This document shows, one piece after another, positions 1 through 7,710 of a stretch of DNA of 16,645 bases. The stretch spans positions 1-16,645 of the forward strand of contig JAIRZX010000695.1 in NCBI GenBank assembly GCA_031267005.1, given 5' to 3'. This stretch comes from Deltaproteobacteria bacterium (GTDB lineage Bacteria; Desulfobacterota; Desulfarculia; Adiutricales; Adiutricaceae). The position numbers and the translations under genes are program-made. The notes beneath the pieces are model-generated. The model ran no database searches and had not been told where the DNA came from. It saw only the letters and a list, made by a program, of their open reading frames with translations. Within the stretch, counting starts at the first letter, position 1. Each line of letters begins with the position of its first letter.

Positions 1-1357
1 CAAGGCGGTCCCCGACGGGTTTCTTGCGTATGATTTTCTCGAGTATCCTGACCAGCGGAACTCTGTTCGCGTCCAGGTGGTCACGGTAATGAATGCCCGC
101 AAGAAGTTTAAATAAGACGTTGACCATGCCAGCGATATCGCCGGACGCCAGTCGTTCGCCCAGTTCCCGTCCTGATTCGTCGATGCCCTCCCAGTCGGAT
201 GTGAAGTTTTCCATAAACAGCGTCGAAATCGCCTCTCGTACCTAGCTGTTGGGATAATCCAGGAGATACGCCCCGTTTTCTGTGGCCCGGAGGGTCAGGT
301 AGCCGGATTGGTAGAGGAACCCAGCGGGCGAAGTGGCGTCGATTTCCCCGGGAGCCCTGGCCCAACTGTAGTCTATTTCCTGGCCCTGGAACTGGTCAAC
401 CGTAATCTCCTCATCTCGCAGGAATTTCTTGACGAAGGTGTTAGATCCTGATTCCATCCAAAAGTTTCCGAATTTTCTTGCCTTGAAGAACGAAAGGACT
501 GAAAAAGGATTATACACCTCGGTTTCCCCGTCAAAGGAAAAACCGTCGTAATATTCCTTGAGTTTATTTAAAAGCCCTTCTTCGTTTGTCTTGAGCAGAC
601 GCGCGGTGTGGGTTATGAAAGGAGCGAAATATGTAACCAGCTCTTCATGCGTGTAGCCCATGAAAGCGCTGAAATATGGAAAAAGGGAAATATCGCGCAG
701 GTTGTTGAGCCTGGAAAACACGCCCACACAGGAAAACTTAGTGACTCCGGTAATGAAGGCGAACTTGATGTGTTTTTCTTCAACTTTAATCTGAGTGTAA
801 AATTTTTGCATTAAGTTACGCGTATTGGAAAGCAATTTCTTATCAAAAGGAAACTTGTCCCTGCTGATAAGGTCTATGACGGGGGCGTCGTACTCATCCA
901 AGAGGAGGACTGCCTTTTGGCCGTTCACCTCATGGACGTCCTGAAACAGACAAGAAAAGGCATCAGCGCAATCTTCGCCGCGCAATGAAACATGATGCCG
1001 CTCAGCTACTATTCCAAGACGCCTCATGATTCTGTTTTGCAAAATTATAGCGCTGTCGCTGCCGGCCACGGCGGACATGTCCAGACTGACGACAGGGCAG
1101 GCTACAAAATTAGGGGATCTCATATCTTTTTCGGCCGCGAGGCCCTGGAAAAGATCTTTTCGCCCCGAATAGAAGGCATCGAGCGTATTCACAGTAAGGG
1201 ACTTGCCAAAACGGCGGGGACGGGCGCAAAAGATGAACTTGCCTGCTTTTTCAAGGTCCGTGATGTACTTAGTCTTGTCAACGTAGACTGCCTTTTTTTC
1301 CCTAAGGTTTTCAAAGTCAGCCAGCCCTAGGGGGAGAACGGGTAAGTCCTGGTTCAT
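1..1357 (-). pseudogene. AAA-ATPase-like / PD-(D/E)XK protein, subfamily I copy a, interrupted by TAG and cut by the window edge
   Basis: The reading frame starts at the ATG 1357-1355 and runs 371 codons to an in-frame TAG at 244-242. The same frame then stays open and homologous to copy I-b to base 1 (VREAISTLFMENF onward), so one GAG-to-TAG change splits it. Visible motifs are the degenerate Walker A RPRRFGKS (residues about 46-53), Walker B LLLDEYDAP (about 152-160) and the FITGVTKF sensor-like motif. The C-terminal nuclease half lies mostly outside the window. Family knowledge: AAA-ATPase_like (PF09820) followed by PDDEXK_9 (PF08011), function not established. An upstream in-frame ATG at 1501 is rejected as the start because the promoter at 1419-1447 lies downstream of it and copy I-b shares only the 1357-type start. 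No good Shine-Dalgarno is visible. The upstream part could still be expressed as a truncated ATPase, or the TAG could be read through. Confidence 0.85.
242..244 (-). other. In-frame nonsense codon (GAG to TAG) in AAA copy I-a
   Basis: The intact paralogue has GAG (Glu372 in the context DYPNSEVREA) at 2535-2533. Here the codon is TAG, with the flanking sequence otherwise nearly unchanged on both sides. A single base differs, with no indel, so this is a point mutation and not a homopolymer artefact. Confidence 0.9.
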
Positions 1358-1418
1358 TTGGTTCGCATTCCGGCTTTTGGCCTTCAAGATAGCGGAGGCG
1401 TCAGTATTGCCTTTTCTA

Positions 1419-1447
1419 TTTATAGAACATTCATGATTTTTGATCAA
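1419..1447 (-). promoter_or_regulatory. Sigma70-like promoter of AAA copy I-a
   Basis: Read on the minus strand, the -35 is TTGATC (1447-1442), the spacer is exactly 17 bp and the -10 is TATAAA (1424-1419). The predicted transcript starts near 1412, giving a leader of about 55 nt before the ATG at 1357. The same element with the same spacing stands before copy I-b at 3738-3710. No operator is evident. Confidence 0.65.
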
Positions 1448-1459
1448 TTCTTGATTCCG

Positions 1460-1516
1460 CTGCGAAAAGTCAGACACCCCCCCCGAAGTCGAACGCTCCA
1501 TGAGGGAGGGGATGGC
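1460..1516 (-). repeat. Short remnant shared with the 3' end of TPR-3
   Basis: This stretch aligns with 4447-4502 over about 57 bp with roughly one small indel. Read on the minus strand both encode a similar peptide (AIPSLMERSTS here, ATPSFMEHSIS there), and several differences fall in third codon positions. It lies just upstream of the copy I-a promoter and is absent at the matching place before copy I-b. It may be the tail of a lost TPR-type gene or the end of a repeated element. Confidence 0.45.
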
Positions 1517-1666
1517 ATTAGCTCACCCGGTTGAGGGGGCGCTTCAGGCTTCAAAAATGATCTGGGCACAGTTCCGCCGTTGCTGAAACCACAGCTGGGC
1601 TGGCTGGCCGAGTGGTTATATTTTTTAGTGAGTTTTCTGTCAGTTTTCTGTCTGCCTCCTTACAGT

Positions 1667-1822
1667 CTAATTCTGGTCCGGGCGGCAAGACCGTTTGCCC
1701 CGGTACGCGCCAGAGGAGTCTCGGGCCAGCCGCCTGAGCCTCACGCACTGGATCCGGAACTTGAAAATCCTCATGATGTTCAAGCCGACCAGCTTCATCT
1801 GGTTCGCGGCGTCCACCTTGCG
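1667..1822 (-). pseudogene. Possible transposase C-terminal fragment
   Basis: Within the otherwise gene-free 1502-1857 stretch, one minus frame reads KVDAANQMKLVGLNIMRIFKF and ends at a TAG at 1669-1667. An alternating basic/hydrophobic helix of this kind (QxxLxxxNxxRixKf) is common at the C-terminus of DDE transposases. No catalytic residues, start codon or inverted repeats are visible. The frame overlaps the 3' end of AAA copy I-b. The resemblance is short and could be chance. I see nothing else in this interval. Confidence 0.25.
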
Positions 1823-1857
1823 GTTCCCACTTCGCGTCCCTCCGGCAGGGGGCTTGT

Positions 1858-3648
1858 CTAACCCAAGCCGTCCACGGGGGAGGGCGGGGGGGTTACGCAT
1901 GTCCCGTCCTTAAACTTTAAGGCCGTCTCGCGCCCGTTCCTCTTGAAGAGGCAGCCCACGATGTTCCTCTCCGCCTTGCCGACGGCAAGCGACACCAGGA
2001 CGGGCGTTTCCGAGGCACCTCCGTAACCCCTCCGGCGAATCTGGTCCATTCCGGCCCTTGCCGCCTTTGCCGCCCCCCTGGCGTTTTTCGCGATTTTCAG
2101 TTCCATGACGTACGTCATGGTTCCGTAGACAACCTCCAGATCAAGACGGCCGCGGTTCTCCGGTTTCTCGGGGGTGGCTTTAGCCCCGGCCATCCACAGG
2201 CAGGTTTGCAACAGGGAACGGTAGTAGCTCTCGCCCCTTTTCTTTTGGAGCTTGTCCGCCAGCGTCGCCGCCTTGCTCTCGTCCGACGGTTCAAGGCTGT
2301 CCCCGCCGGGTATCTTGCCCATGATTTTCTTGAGAATCCTGACCAGCGGAACTCTGTTCGCTTTCGAGTGGTCAGAGTAATGAATGCCGCTAAGAAGCAT
2401 AATTAAGACTCTCACCATTTCGGCGATATCTCCGGATGCCAATTTTTCGCGTAGTTCCCGTCCTGATTTGCCTATGGCCACCCAGTCGGAGGTGTAGTTT
2501 TCCATAAACAGCGTCGAAATCGCCTCTCGTACCTCGCTGTTGGGATAATCCATGAGATATGCCCCGTTTTCTGTGGCCCGGAGGGTCAGGTAGCCGGATT
2601 GGTAGAGGAACCCAGCGGGCGAAGTGGCGTCGATTTCCCCGGGAGCCCTGGCCCGACTGTAGTCTATTTCCTGGCCCTGGAACTGGTCAACCGTAAGCTC
2701 CTCATCCCGCAGGAATTTCTTGATGAAGGTGTTAGATCCTGATTCCATCCAAAAGTTTCCGAATTTTCTTGCCTTGAAGAACGAAAGGACTGAAAAAGGA
2801 TTGTACACCTCGGTTTCCCCGTCAAAGGAAAAACCGTCGTAATATTCCTTGAGTTTATTTAAAAGCCCTTCTTCGCTTGTCTTGAGCAGACGCGCGGTGT
2901 GGGTTATGAAAGGAGCGAAATACGTAATCAACTCTTCATGGGTGTAGCCCATAAAAGCGCTGAAATCTGGAAAAAGGGAAATGTCGCGCAGGTTGTTGAG
3001 CTTGGAAAACACTCCCATCCCGGAAAATTTAGTGACTCCGGTAATGTAGGCGAATTTGATGTGTTTTTCTTCCACTTTTATCTGCGTGTAAAAATCTTGC
3101 ATGACGATCCGCGTATCCACAAGGAAATTATTGTCACATGCGCGTTTATCCCTGCTGATAATGTTTATGACGGGGGCGTCGTACTCATCCAGGAGAATGA
3201 CTACCTTTTGTCCGATCGCCTTGTGGACGTCCCGAATAAGATGAGAAAAGGCGTTTGCGCAATTTACACCGCGCAAAGGTACTTGATGCAACTCGGCAAC
3301 AATTCCAAGACGATCCATTATTACGTCTTGCAAGTTTTCCTTGCTGTCGCTGCCGGCCACGGCTGACATGTCCAGACTGACGACAGGGCAGGCTACAAAA
3401 TTAGGGGAGTTCATATCTTTTTCGGCAGCGAGGCCCTGGAAAAGATCTTTTCGCCCAGAATAGAAGGCATCGAGCATATTCACAGTAAGTGACTTGCCGA
3501 AACGGCGGGGACGTGCGCAAAAGATGAACTGACCCGCATTCTCAAGGTACGTAATATACTTCGTCTTGTCAACATAGACAGCCTGTTTTACCCTGAGGTT
3601 TTCAAAGGAAGCCATCCCTATTGGAAGAACTGGTAAATCCTGGTTCAT
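1858..3648 (-). CDS. AAA-ATPase-like / PD-(D/E)XK nuclease fusion protein, subfamily I copy b (intact, 596 aa)
   Basis: This is the only complete gene of its family in the window. The N-terminal part (about residues 5-260) is the AAA-ATPase-like domain: VYVDKTKYI near 24-32, Walker A RPRRFGKS 46-53, Walker B ILLDEYD 151-157 with D154 and E155, and the sensor-like YITGVTKF 201-208. The C-terminal part is a PD-(D/E)XK nuclease fold: GRLDLE with D503, MELK with E516 and K518, and QIRRRGY 536-542. The domain order matches AAA-ATPase_like (PF09820) plus PDDEXK_9 (PF08011). The biochemical role of this family is unknown; an ATP-driven nucleic acid-cleaving function is inference. An upstream TTG at 3678 is possible, but the ATG is shared with copy I-a. 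The gene ends in TAG (1860-1858). Base composition is much less GC-rich than the TPR genes next door. Confidence 0.93.
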   Translation of the reverse strand: MNQDLPVLPIGMASFENLRVKQAVYVDKTKYITYLENAGQFIFCARPRRFGKSLTVNMLDAFYSGRKDLFQGLAAEKDMNSPNFVACPVVSLDMSAVAGSDSKENLQDVIMDRLGIVAELHQVPLRGVNCANAFSHLIRDVHKAIGQKVVILLDEYDAPVINIISRDKRACDNNFLVDTRIVMQDFYTQIKVEEKHIKFAYITGVTKFSGMGVFSKLNNLRDISLFPDFSAFMGYTHEELITYFAPFITHTARLLKTSEEGLLNKLKEYYDGFSFDGETEVYNPFSVLSFFKARKFGNFWMESGSNTFIKKFLRDEELTVDQFQGQEIDYSRARAPGEIDATSPAGFLYQSGYLTLRATENGAYLMDYPNSEVREAISTLFMENYTSDWVAIGKSGRELREKLASGDIAEMVRVLIMLLSGIHYSDHSKANRVPLVRILKKIMGKIPGGDSLEPSDESKAATLADKLQKKRGESYYRSLLQTCLWMAGAKATPEKPENRGRLDLEVVYGTMTYVMELKIAKNARGAAKAARAGMDQIRRRGYGGASETPVLVSLAVGKAERNIVGCLFKRNGRETALKFKDGTCVTPPPSPVDGLG

Positions 3649-3659
3649 TTGGTTCGCAT
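3645..3659 (-). other. Four-codon leader frame overlapping the AAA I-b start (ATGA)
   Basis: An ATG at 3659-3657 opens the frame M-R-T-K and stops at a TGA that overlaps the AAA start codon in the classic ATGA arrangement. The same short frame stands before copy I-a (1368-1354). The AAA start itself lacks a good Shine-Dalgarno, and a weak GAAGG lies about 12 nt before the leader ATG. Translational coupling is possible, but such a short frame can occur by chance. Confidence 0.25.
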
Positions 3660-3709
3660 TCCGGCTTTGGGCCTTCAAGTTAGTGGAGGCGTCAGTATTA
3701 TCAGTTCCA

Positions 3710-3738
3710 TTTATACAACATCCATGATTTTAAATCAA
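3710..3738 (-). promoter_or_regulatory. Sigma70-like promoter of AAA copy I-b
   Basis: On the minus strand the -35 is TTGATT (3738-3733), the spacer is 17 bp and the -10 is TATAAA (3715-3710). Transcription should begin near 3703, leaving a leader of about 55 nt before the ATG at 3648. The -10 and the 17-bp spacing are shared with copy I-a, and the -35 differs by one base. Confidence 0.7.
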
Positions 3739-3742
3739 TTCT

Positions 3743-4446
3743 TTGAGTTTTTAGTGGTTTTCGGCGTTGCGGCCCCCGGACTGCATCAAGCCTGCCAGGC
3801 TGACGCGTTGCCGAAGTCAGCTGTTTCGGGCGGACCGGATTGCGTCGAAGCTTATGCCGCCAATGACCGGAGGCAGGGTCCGCGCGGAGCTGCCCGCAAT
3901 TATTGACGCCTGGAACCCACGGGGAATCCTTTGAGAATCCGTGCAGGATCCGGCATAAACGGTCCCCTTCCCCTCGTGACCAAGCGCAGATAATCTGCTT
4001 TCTGCCGCTTTAAAAATTTAGCTTCTGACGGGAAGCAGCCGGTCCCAATTGTTCCAGCCGCCGTGCCTTCCTCTGGCCTTTCCCGCGCGTCGGGCTCGAG
4101 CCGAGCCTCGCGCCTTACGCGCCCTGTACCGGCCTGACTCGTTCAGACTACGCTTGTCTGACGTGCCCGGCCGGGTTCCTGCAAGCATGCAGAACCGCCC
4201 GGGCTTCTCCTACTCCCCAAGTCCCACGCGTCCCCCACCGAGGGCCTTCCGGTCGCCTCCGAGGGGGGGATCTCCTGGCGTCAGTCTGATGCATATTTGA
4301 TTGATTGATGTAACAAATCTTTTCATCAATTATGTCCTAAGCCCAAGCCGGAGGCTGGTTTTTGCCGGCAGCCCAAAGAGGCTCTTGACGGCGCAGGCGC
4401 AGTTTACCGACCGCCAGTCACCGATGCACGGGAAGGATTGATTACA
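3743..4446. other. Intergenic stretch without recognisable genes
   Basis: No frame here shows a known motif, a plausible start with ribosome binding site, or homology to the repeated families in the window. A short hairpin followed by five T residues lies at 4343-4363 on the plus strand, but no plus-strand gene precedes it. The sequence around 4040-4280 is GC-rich and pyrimidine-biased and may be old coding debris. Confidence 0.5.
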
Positions 4447-4465
4447 CTGCGAAAACCCTGCACCC

Positions 4466-5325
4466 CTACGAAATTGAATGCTCCATGAATGAAGGGGTAG
4501 CCATCGGGCGGAAAGGTATCCCGCCGACAGGAGGGAGGCGGAGATCGGGCATCGCCTCGCCAGTCCGGCCTAGGAGGATCAGCGCCGCCGCGGCCCCCGA
4601 GCGGTTCGAAAAGCGAGCGGCGTCTCCCTCCGGCCCCGGCGAGGCTAAGGAGGCGGCCTCGCGGAAGAGCTCCAGCGCCTCGGCGAACTCGCCGGGGGGG
4701 GGGGCGGGGATCCCGAGCCAGGGAGCGCGCCCCTGGCTGCTGAACCCCGCCAGCCGTCTGTCCAGGCGGCATTTCGCATTGAGTGGCTCCGGAACCCCCG
4801 GCCCCGGCCCGTCAAGCTCAGCGGAGGCCTCCTTGAGGAGCGCCGACGCCCCGCCCGCCTCGCTGGGTTCCCCCGAGTCGAAGAGCCCGGCGCCGAGTTC
4901 GGAGCGCAACGCGAGGGCCTCCCGTGAGTCCGCGCCCGGTCCTTCCGCCGCAGCCAAGGCAGCCCGGAGGGCCTCCGGGGGTGGATCCGGGGCCCCAGGG
5001 TTCCCGCGTTGGCCCCTGGAGGCCGGTCGCAGACGGCGTCCGCGAGTTTCAACAGGGGCGCGGCTGCCCTCCTTCGGCCCCCGGGGAGCTCCGCAGGCGA
5101 GTTGCGGAGGCTAAAGAGGATCCGCCAGGCGGACTCGGTTTCCGGGAGCCTCTCTACCGCGTCGGCGGCGGAGTATTCCTCCACGTACCGGTCGGCGTCC
5201 GCGTCCGGAACCGCCCCCCCGTCCGCATCCCCTAAGCTCCGGCCGTTTTCCCCGCCAACCCCGCCGCGGGGGGGCGGGGTCCCCGACAAGCCCCAGCGGC
5301 GCTCGTACTCCAGGATCCTCCCCAT
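4466..5325 (-). pseudogene. TPR-3: truncated, frameshifted TPR-like paralogue
   Basis: An ATG at 5325-5323 with GGGAG about 9 nt upstream follows the stop of TPR-1B by 27 bp. The first frame (MGRILEYERRWGL, about 105 codons) is lost near 4980-5015. The adjacent frame then continues as PPPEALRAALAAAEGPGADSRE to a TAG at 4468-4466. That second part aligns with TPR-1B residues about 112-270: both have EGPxG, a Glu/Thr-rich SREALALRSEL-type helix, LLxEAS, ARRLxGF and a later Ala/Arg-rich helix. The C-terminal half of the family is missing. Function is unknown; the family is TPR-like by its Ala/Leu/Gly helix pairs. The frame crosses an 11-bp C run (G on the plus strand, 4694-4704) without breaking. 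Confidence 0.6.
4694..4704. repeat. G11 homopolymer inside TPR-3
   Basis: Eleven consecutive G residues on the plus strand (C on the coding strand) encode a Pro-rich link between two helices of TPR-3. Runs of this length slip readily during replication and are also prone to sequencing error. Confidence 0.85.
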
Positions 5326-5352
5326 CAGGGGCAACTCCCATACGGGCCATCC

Positions 5353-7440
5353 TTACGGGAGGCTGGACTTGGGCTTGGGGTTCCGGGAGGCGGGGGGCCG
5401 GGGCTTCACCTTCTTCCCGGCCGTGGCCCACCAGGGCGGGCGCTTGCCACTTCGGCTTCCCCCGCCTGGCATTTTCGTGGCGGCGCACGCGGGAACGGCG
5501 ACGAGGAGCGTAAGCTCTACGGACGCGAAAAAGGCTGCGCAGGGGGGGAAAAAAGGCCCATCACGCTCACCATCGCTCCCACCCGTCTCCCCGTGATCTC
5601 TGATATGCCCTTGGCCTGCGGACGTGGCTGGGGGCGCACCGCGCCTCGGAGACGGCCTTCTTCCGGGAGTCCAGTCCGACCCGTCCCGCCTGGCCGCCGG
5701 GGGGCGCCAGTCACCCTCCCCTCCGTCCCAGTGCCTGTCCGCTTCCTTCCCGTGTATGCCCCCGCCGTCCCGGTCCCGATCCCCGCCGTCCCGACCCTGG
5801 TCCTCGTCCGACCGAGCCAGTCCCCCGCCGTCCCGATCCAGCCTCCAGTCGCCTCGGTCCCGGTCCTCGCCGTCCCGATCCCGGCTCCAGTCGCCCCGAT
5901 CCTCGTCCCCGGAGTCCCACTCCCACTCTTCATCGTCCCAGGGCAAGTCCGCATAATCCGGATCGCCGTTCCTGCCTCGGGGGGGGCAGCTTCCGTCCAG
6001 GGCTTCCGGGCCCCCGCAGTCGGCCTCCACCCCCTCGGAGAACAGCCTTTCTTCGGCGGCCAGCGCCTCGCGGCTCTCCGCCGGGGCGTCCTCGGGCAGG
6101 GAGTCTTTCATGGCCATCCAGTCGGGTCTGGAGGCCTCGGTCGCCCCGGCCAGGTCGCCGGAACCCAGAAGGGCATCGGTAAGCTCCAGGCGGGCGGCGT
6201 ACGCCAGTGGGTCCGCGCGGCCCCTGGCCCCGGCTGCCCAGTCCTGCGCCTTCCGGAAGATGGCGGTGCCCCGTTCCCATTCGCCCGAGCGAGAGAGCAT
6301 GTGGCCCAGGCGCATCGTCGGCTCGGCCCTGTCGGGTCCGAACGTTTCCCCGGCGTCCGAGAGCGTTTCCAGGGCAAGGGCCAGGAAAGGGAGGCCTTCC
6401 CCGAAGCTCGAGCCGGCCGCGAACTCGCCCGCGAGCGAGAGGGACGCGGCGGTCTCCGGGTGGATCCCTCCCGGGAACAGCCTGCGGAGCATCAGGGAAT
6501 GCCTGAGCGGGTTCATCTCCTCGGGCCGGTCCCCGTCCTGGCGGAAGCACGCCGCCGCGTCGGCCAGGTGCCGGGCTTCGCCGGGCGGTTCCGGGAGGCG
6601 CTCCGCGTCGATGGCTGGCTCGTCTCCGCAGGCGGCATCCTGCGGGCGCACCAGCCCGATTAGGATCCTCGCTCGGATCAGGCGGGCCGCGACGGCCAGC
6701 TCCCGGGCGGCGTGGCCGGGCGACCTGCGGCGCTCCGGAGCCCTGAATGCCTCGGCCAGCTGACCCCCGCGCAGGAGATCGGCCGCGAAGCTCAAATCGG
6801 CCTGGGGGATTTCCGGGCCGAAGCGCGGGATGGCCGCGGCCGGCCCGTTGATCCCGAGCAAGCGCCGAGCCCGGCGGGCCTTGGCGGCGAGGGGGCTGGG
6901 GTCACGGGAGCCCGAGGAGGCGTCCAGGCCGGGGGAAGCCTCCCGCAGGAGCCAGAGAGCCTCCTTTTCCAGCCTGGCGTCCCCGGTGTCGCGGAGGGTC
7001 CCGCCGAGTTCGGAGCGGGCTGCGAGCGTCTCCTGCGAGCCGGTCCCGGGCCCGGCCGGGCCCTCCGCTTCTCCGAGCCGCCGCTTGAACTCGTCGGGGG
7101 AGGGGCAGGGCGGCGCCTCCCGGGCCCCGGACGGCGCCGGGTACGGCGCTAGGCAGAGCGTGTCCGGGCGCGCCGTCCGGCTGCCCGTGCCCTCCGTTTC
7201 CCCCGCGCCGCCCGTCGGTCCGGGTTCCCCGGGTTTTACCGGTTTCCCGATTTTCCCCGGTTTCTCGCGCGCCTTCCCCGGCCCCGCTGCCGCGAGCGTG
7301 TTCCGTCCGCCTCTCCAAAGCCCCGAGCGGGGGCGGGTCCAGGCGACGCCGTCCAGTACAGGGGTCGGTGTGCCGGCCTCGGCCAGCCCAGCGAGGCATA
7401 TCCGGACGATTTCGCGGGCGAAGGCGCGTTCGGCTTCCAT
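5353..7440 (-). CDS. TPR-1B: C-terminal part of a TPR-like protein with an Arg/Asp/Gly-rich region and a C-terminal hydrophobic segment (695 aa)
   Basis: Long open frame from the ATG at 7440 to a TAA at 5355-5353. GGAGGT lies 11 nt upstream of the ATG, across a G7 run. Residues 1-110 are basic, Gly/Pro-rich and poorly ordered. Residues 110-300 carry helices shared with TPR-2 and TPR-3. Residues about 350-435 resemble paired TPR helices (ALETLSDAGETFGPDRAEP, then LGSGDLAGATEA). Residues 500-565 are an RDG/DRD repeat. Residues about 633-655 are hydrophobic (AAFFASVELTLLVAVPACAA) and could cross the membrane, followed by a basic Pro-rich tail. TPR-2 joins the equivalents of TPR-1A and TPR-1B in one stretch, so this is probably the downstream part of a gene broken at the acidic repeat. 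Role unknown; a scaffold or envelope protein is inference. It may be expressed alone or be a pseudogene fragment. Confidence 0.6.
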   Translation of the reverse strand: MEAERAFAREIVRICLAGLAEAGTPTPVLDGVAWTRPRSGLWRGGRNTLAAAGPGKAREKPGKIGKPVKPGEPGPTGGAGETEGTGSRTARPDTLCLAPYPAPSGAREAPPCPSPDEFKRRLGEAEGPAGPGTGSQETLAARSELGGTLRDTGDARLEKEALWLLREASPGLDASSGSRDPSPLAAKARRARRLLGINGPAAAIPRFGPEIPQADLSFAADLLRGGQLAEAFRAPERRRSPGHAARELAVAARLIRARILIGLVRPQDAACGDEPAIDAERLPEPPGEARHLADAAACFRQDGDRPEEMNPLRHSLMLRRLFPGGIHPETAASLSLAGEFAAGSSFGEGLPFLALALETLSDAGETFGPDRAEPTMRLGHMLSRSGEWERGTAIFRKAQDWAAGARGRADPLAYAARLELTDALLGSGDLAGATEASRPDWMAMKDSLPEDAPAESREALAAEERLFSEGVEADCGGPEALDGSCPPRGRNGDPDYADLPWDDEEWEWDSGDEDRGDWSRDRDGEDRDRGDWRLDRDGGGLARSDEDQGRDGGDRDRDGGGIHGKEADRHWDGGEGDWRPPAARRDGSDWTPGRRPSPRRGAPPATSAGQGHIRDHGETGGSDGERDGPFFPPCAAFFASVELTLLVAVPACAATKMPGGGSRSGKRPPWWATAGKKVKPRPPASRNPKPKSSLP
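5746..5943 (-). repeat. Tandem degenerate repeat coding for the RD/RDG-rich segment
   Basis: Short units built on GTCCCGATCC/CGG recur imperfectly on the plus strand and encode Asp, Arg, Gly and Trp (DRDGEDRDRGDW and similar) in TPR-1B residues 500-565. The segment is mixed-charge and very probably disordered. Degenerate tandem units suggest expansion by slippage. Confidence 0.7.
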
Positions 7441-7496
7441 TTCCCCCCCACACCTCCGAGCCCCCCTTCCTGAACGCCGCTCCCCACTTTCCCCAA

Positions 7497-7710
7497 TCAG
7501 CCCTCCTCTTCTTCCTCCTCCTCCTCATCATCATCATCCTCATCCTCATCCTCCTCATCATCATCATCATCATCATCCTCCTCATCCTCATCCTCCTCAT
7601 CATCATCATCATCATCCTCATCCTCCATCATCATCATCATCATCATCGTCGTCGTCGTCGTCGTCATCATCATCATCATCATCTTCTTCTTTTTCTTCCG
7701 GCGTTACCAT
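7497..7710 (-). repeat. Trinucleotide (GAN)n tract coding for poly-Asp/Glu, with one phase jump
   Basis: On the minus strand nearly every triplet from about 7690 to 7504 is GAT, GAC, GAG or GAA. From an ATG at 7710-7708 the frame reads MVTPEEKEE and then 19 Asp. At 7627 the period slips by one base, and the acidic reading continues in the neighbouring frame through mixed Asp/Glu and eight Glu to a TGA at 7499-7497. The tract lies exactly between TPR-1A and TPR-1B, where TPR-2 has an ordinary linker. It therefore looks like an expanded microsatellite inside an ancestral gene. The frame upstream (TPR-1A) ends at a TAA at 7706-7704, right at the edge of the tract. A small separate acidic protein cannot be excluded. 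Confidence 0.85.

Larger units (their letters stand above)
1..1451. repeat. Direct repeat unit I, left copy (partner 2292-3742)
   Basis: Bases 1-1451 align with 2292-3742 at a constant offset of 2291 with no indels. The match covers most of the AAA gene, its leader and its promoter. It stops just upstream of the -35 on the right and runs off the window on the left. Similarity is uneven, with a near-identical block at about 245-790 and clearly diverged segments on either side. Confidence 0.85.
2292..3742. repeat. Direct repeat unit I, right copy (partner 1-1451)
   Basis: Partner of the unit at the left edge. The two units are separated by the 3' quarter of copy I-b and the short intergenic stretch 1502-1857. 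Confidence 0.85.

Noticed and set aside
242..1501. Longer N-terminus for AAA copy I-a starting at the ATG at 1501
   Set aside because: The conserved promoter lies downstream of that ATG, and the family N-terminus and copy I-b begin at the 1357-type ATG.
1600..1620. A tRNA-like D-arm string (GGCCGAGTGGTTA)
   Set aside because: No acceptor stem, anticodon arm or T-arm can be built around it; the sequence turns into a T run at once.
4343..4363. Hairpin plus T5 that looks like an intrinsic terminator on the plus strand
   Set aside because: The stem is short and bulged and there is no plus-strand gene upstream.
7504..7690. CRISPR-like or satellite array
   Set aside because: The period is 3 bp with no spacers; it is a coding-type microsatellite.
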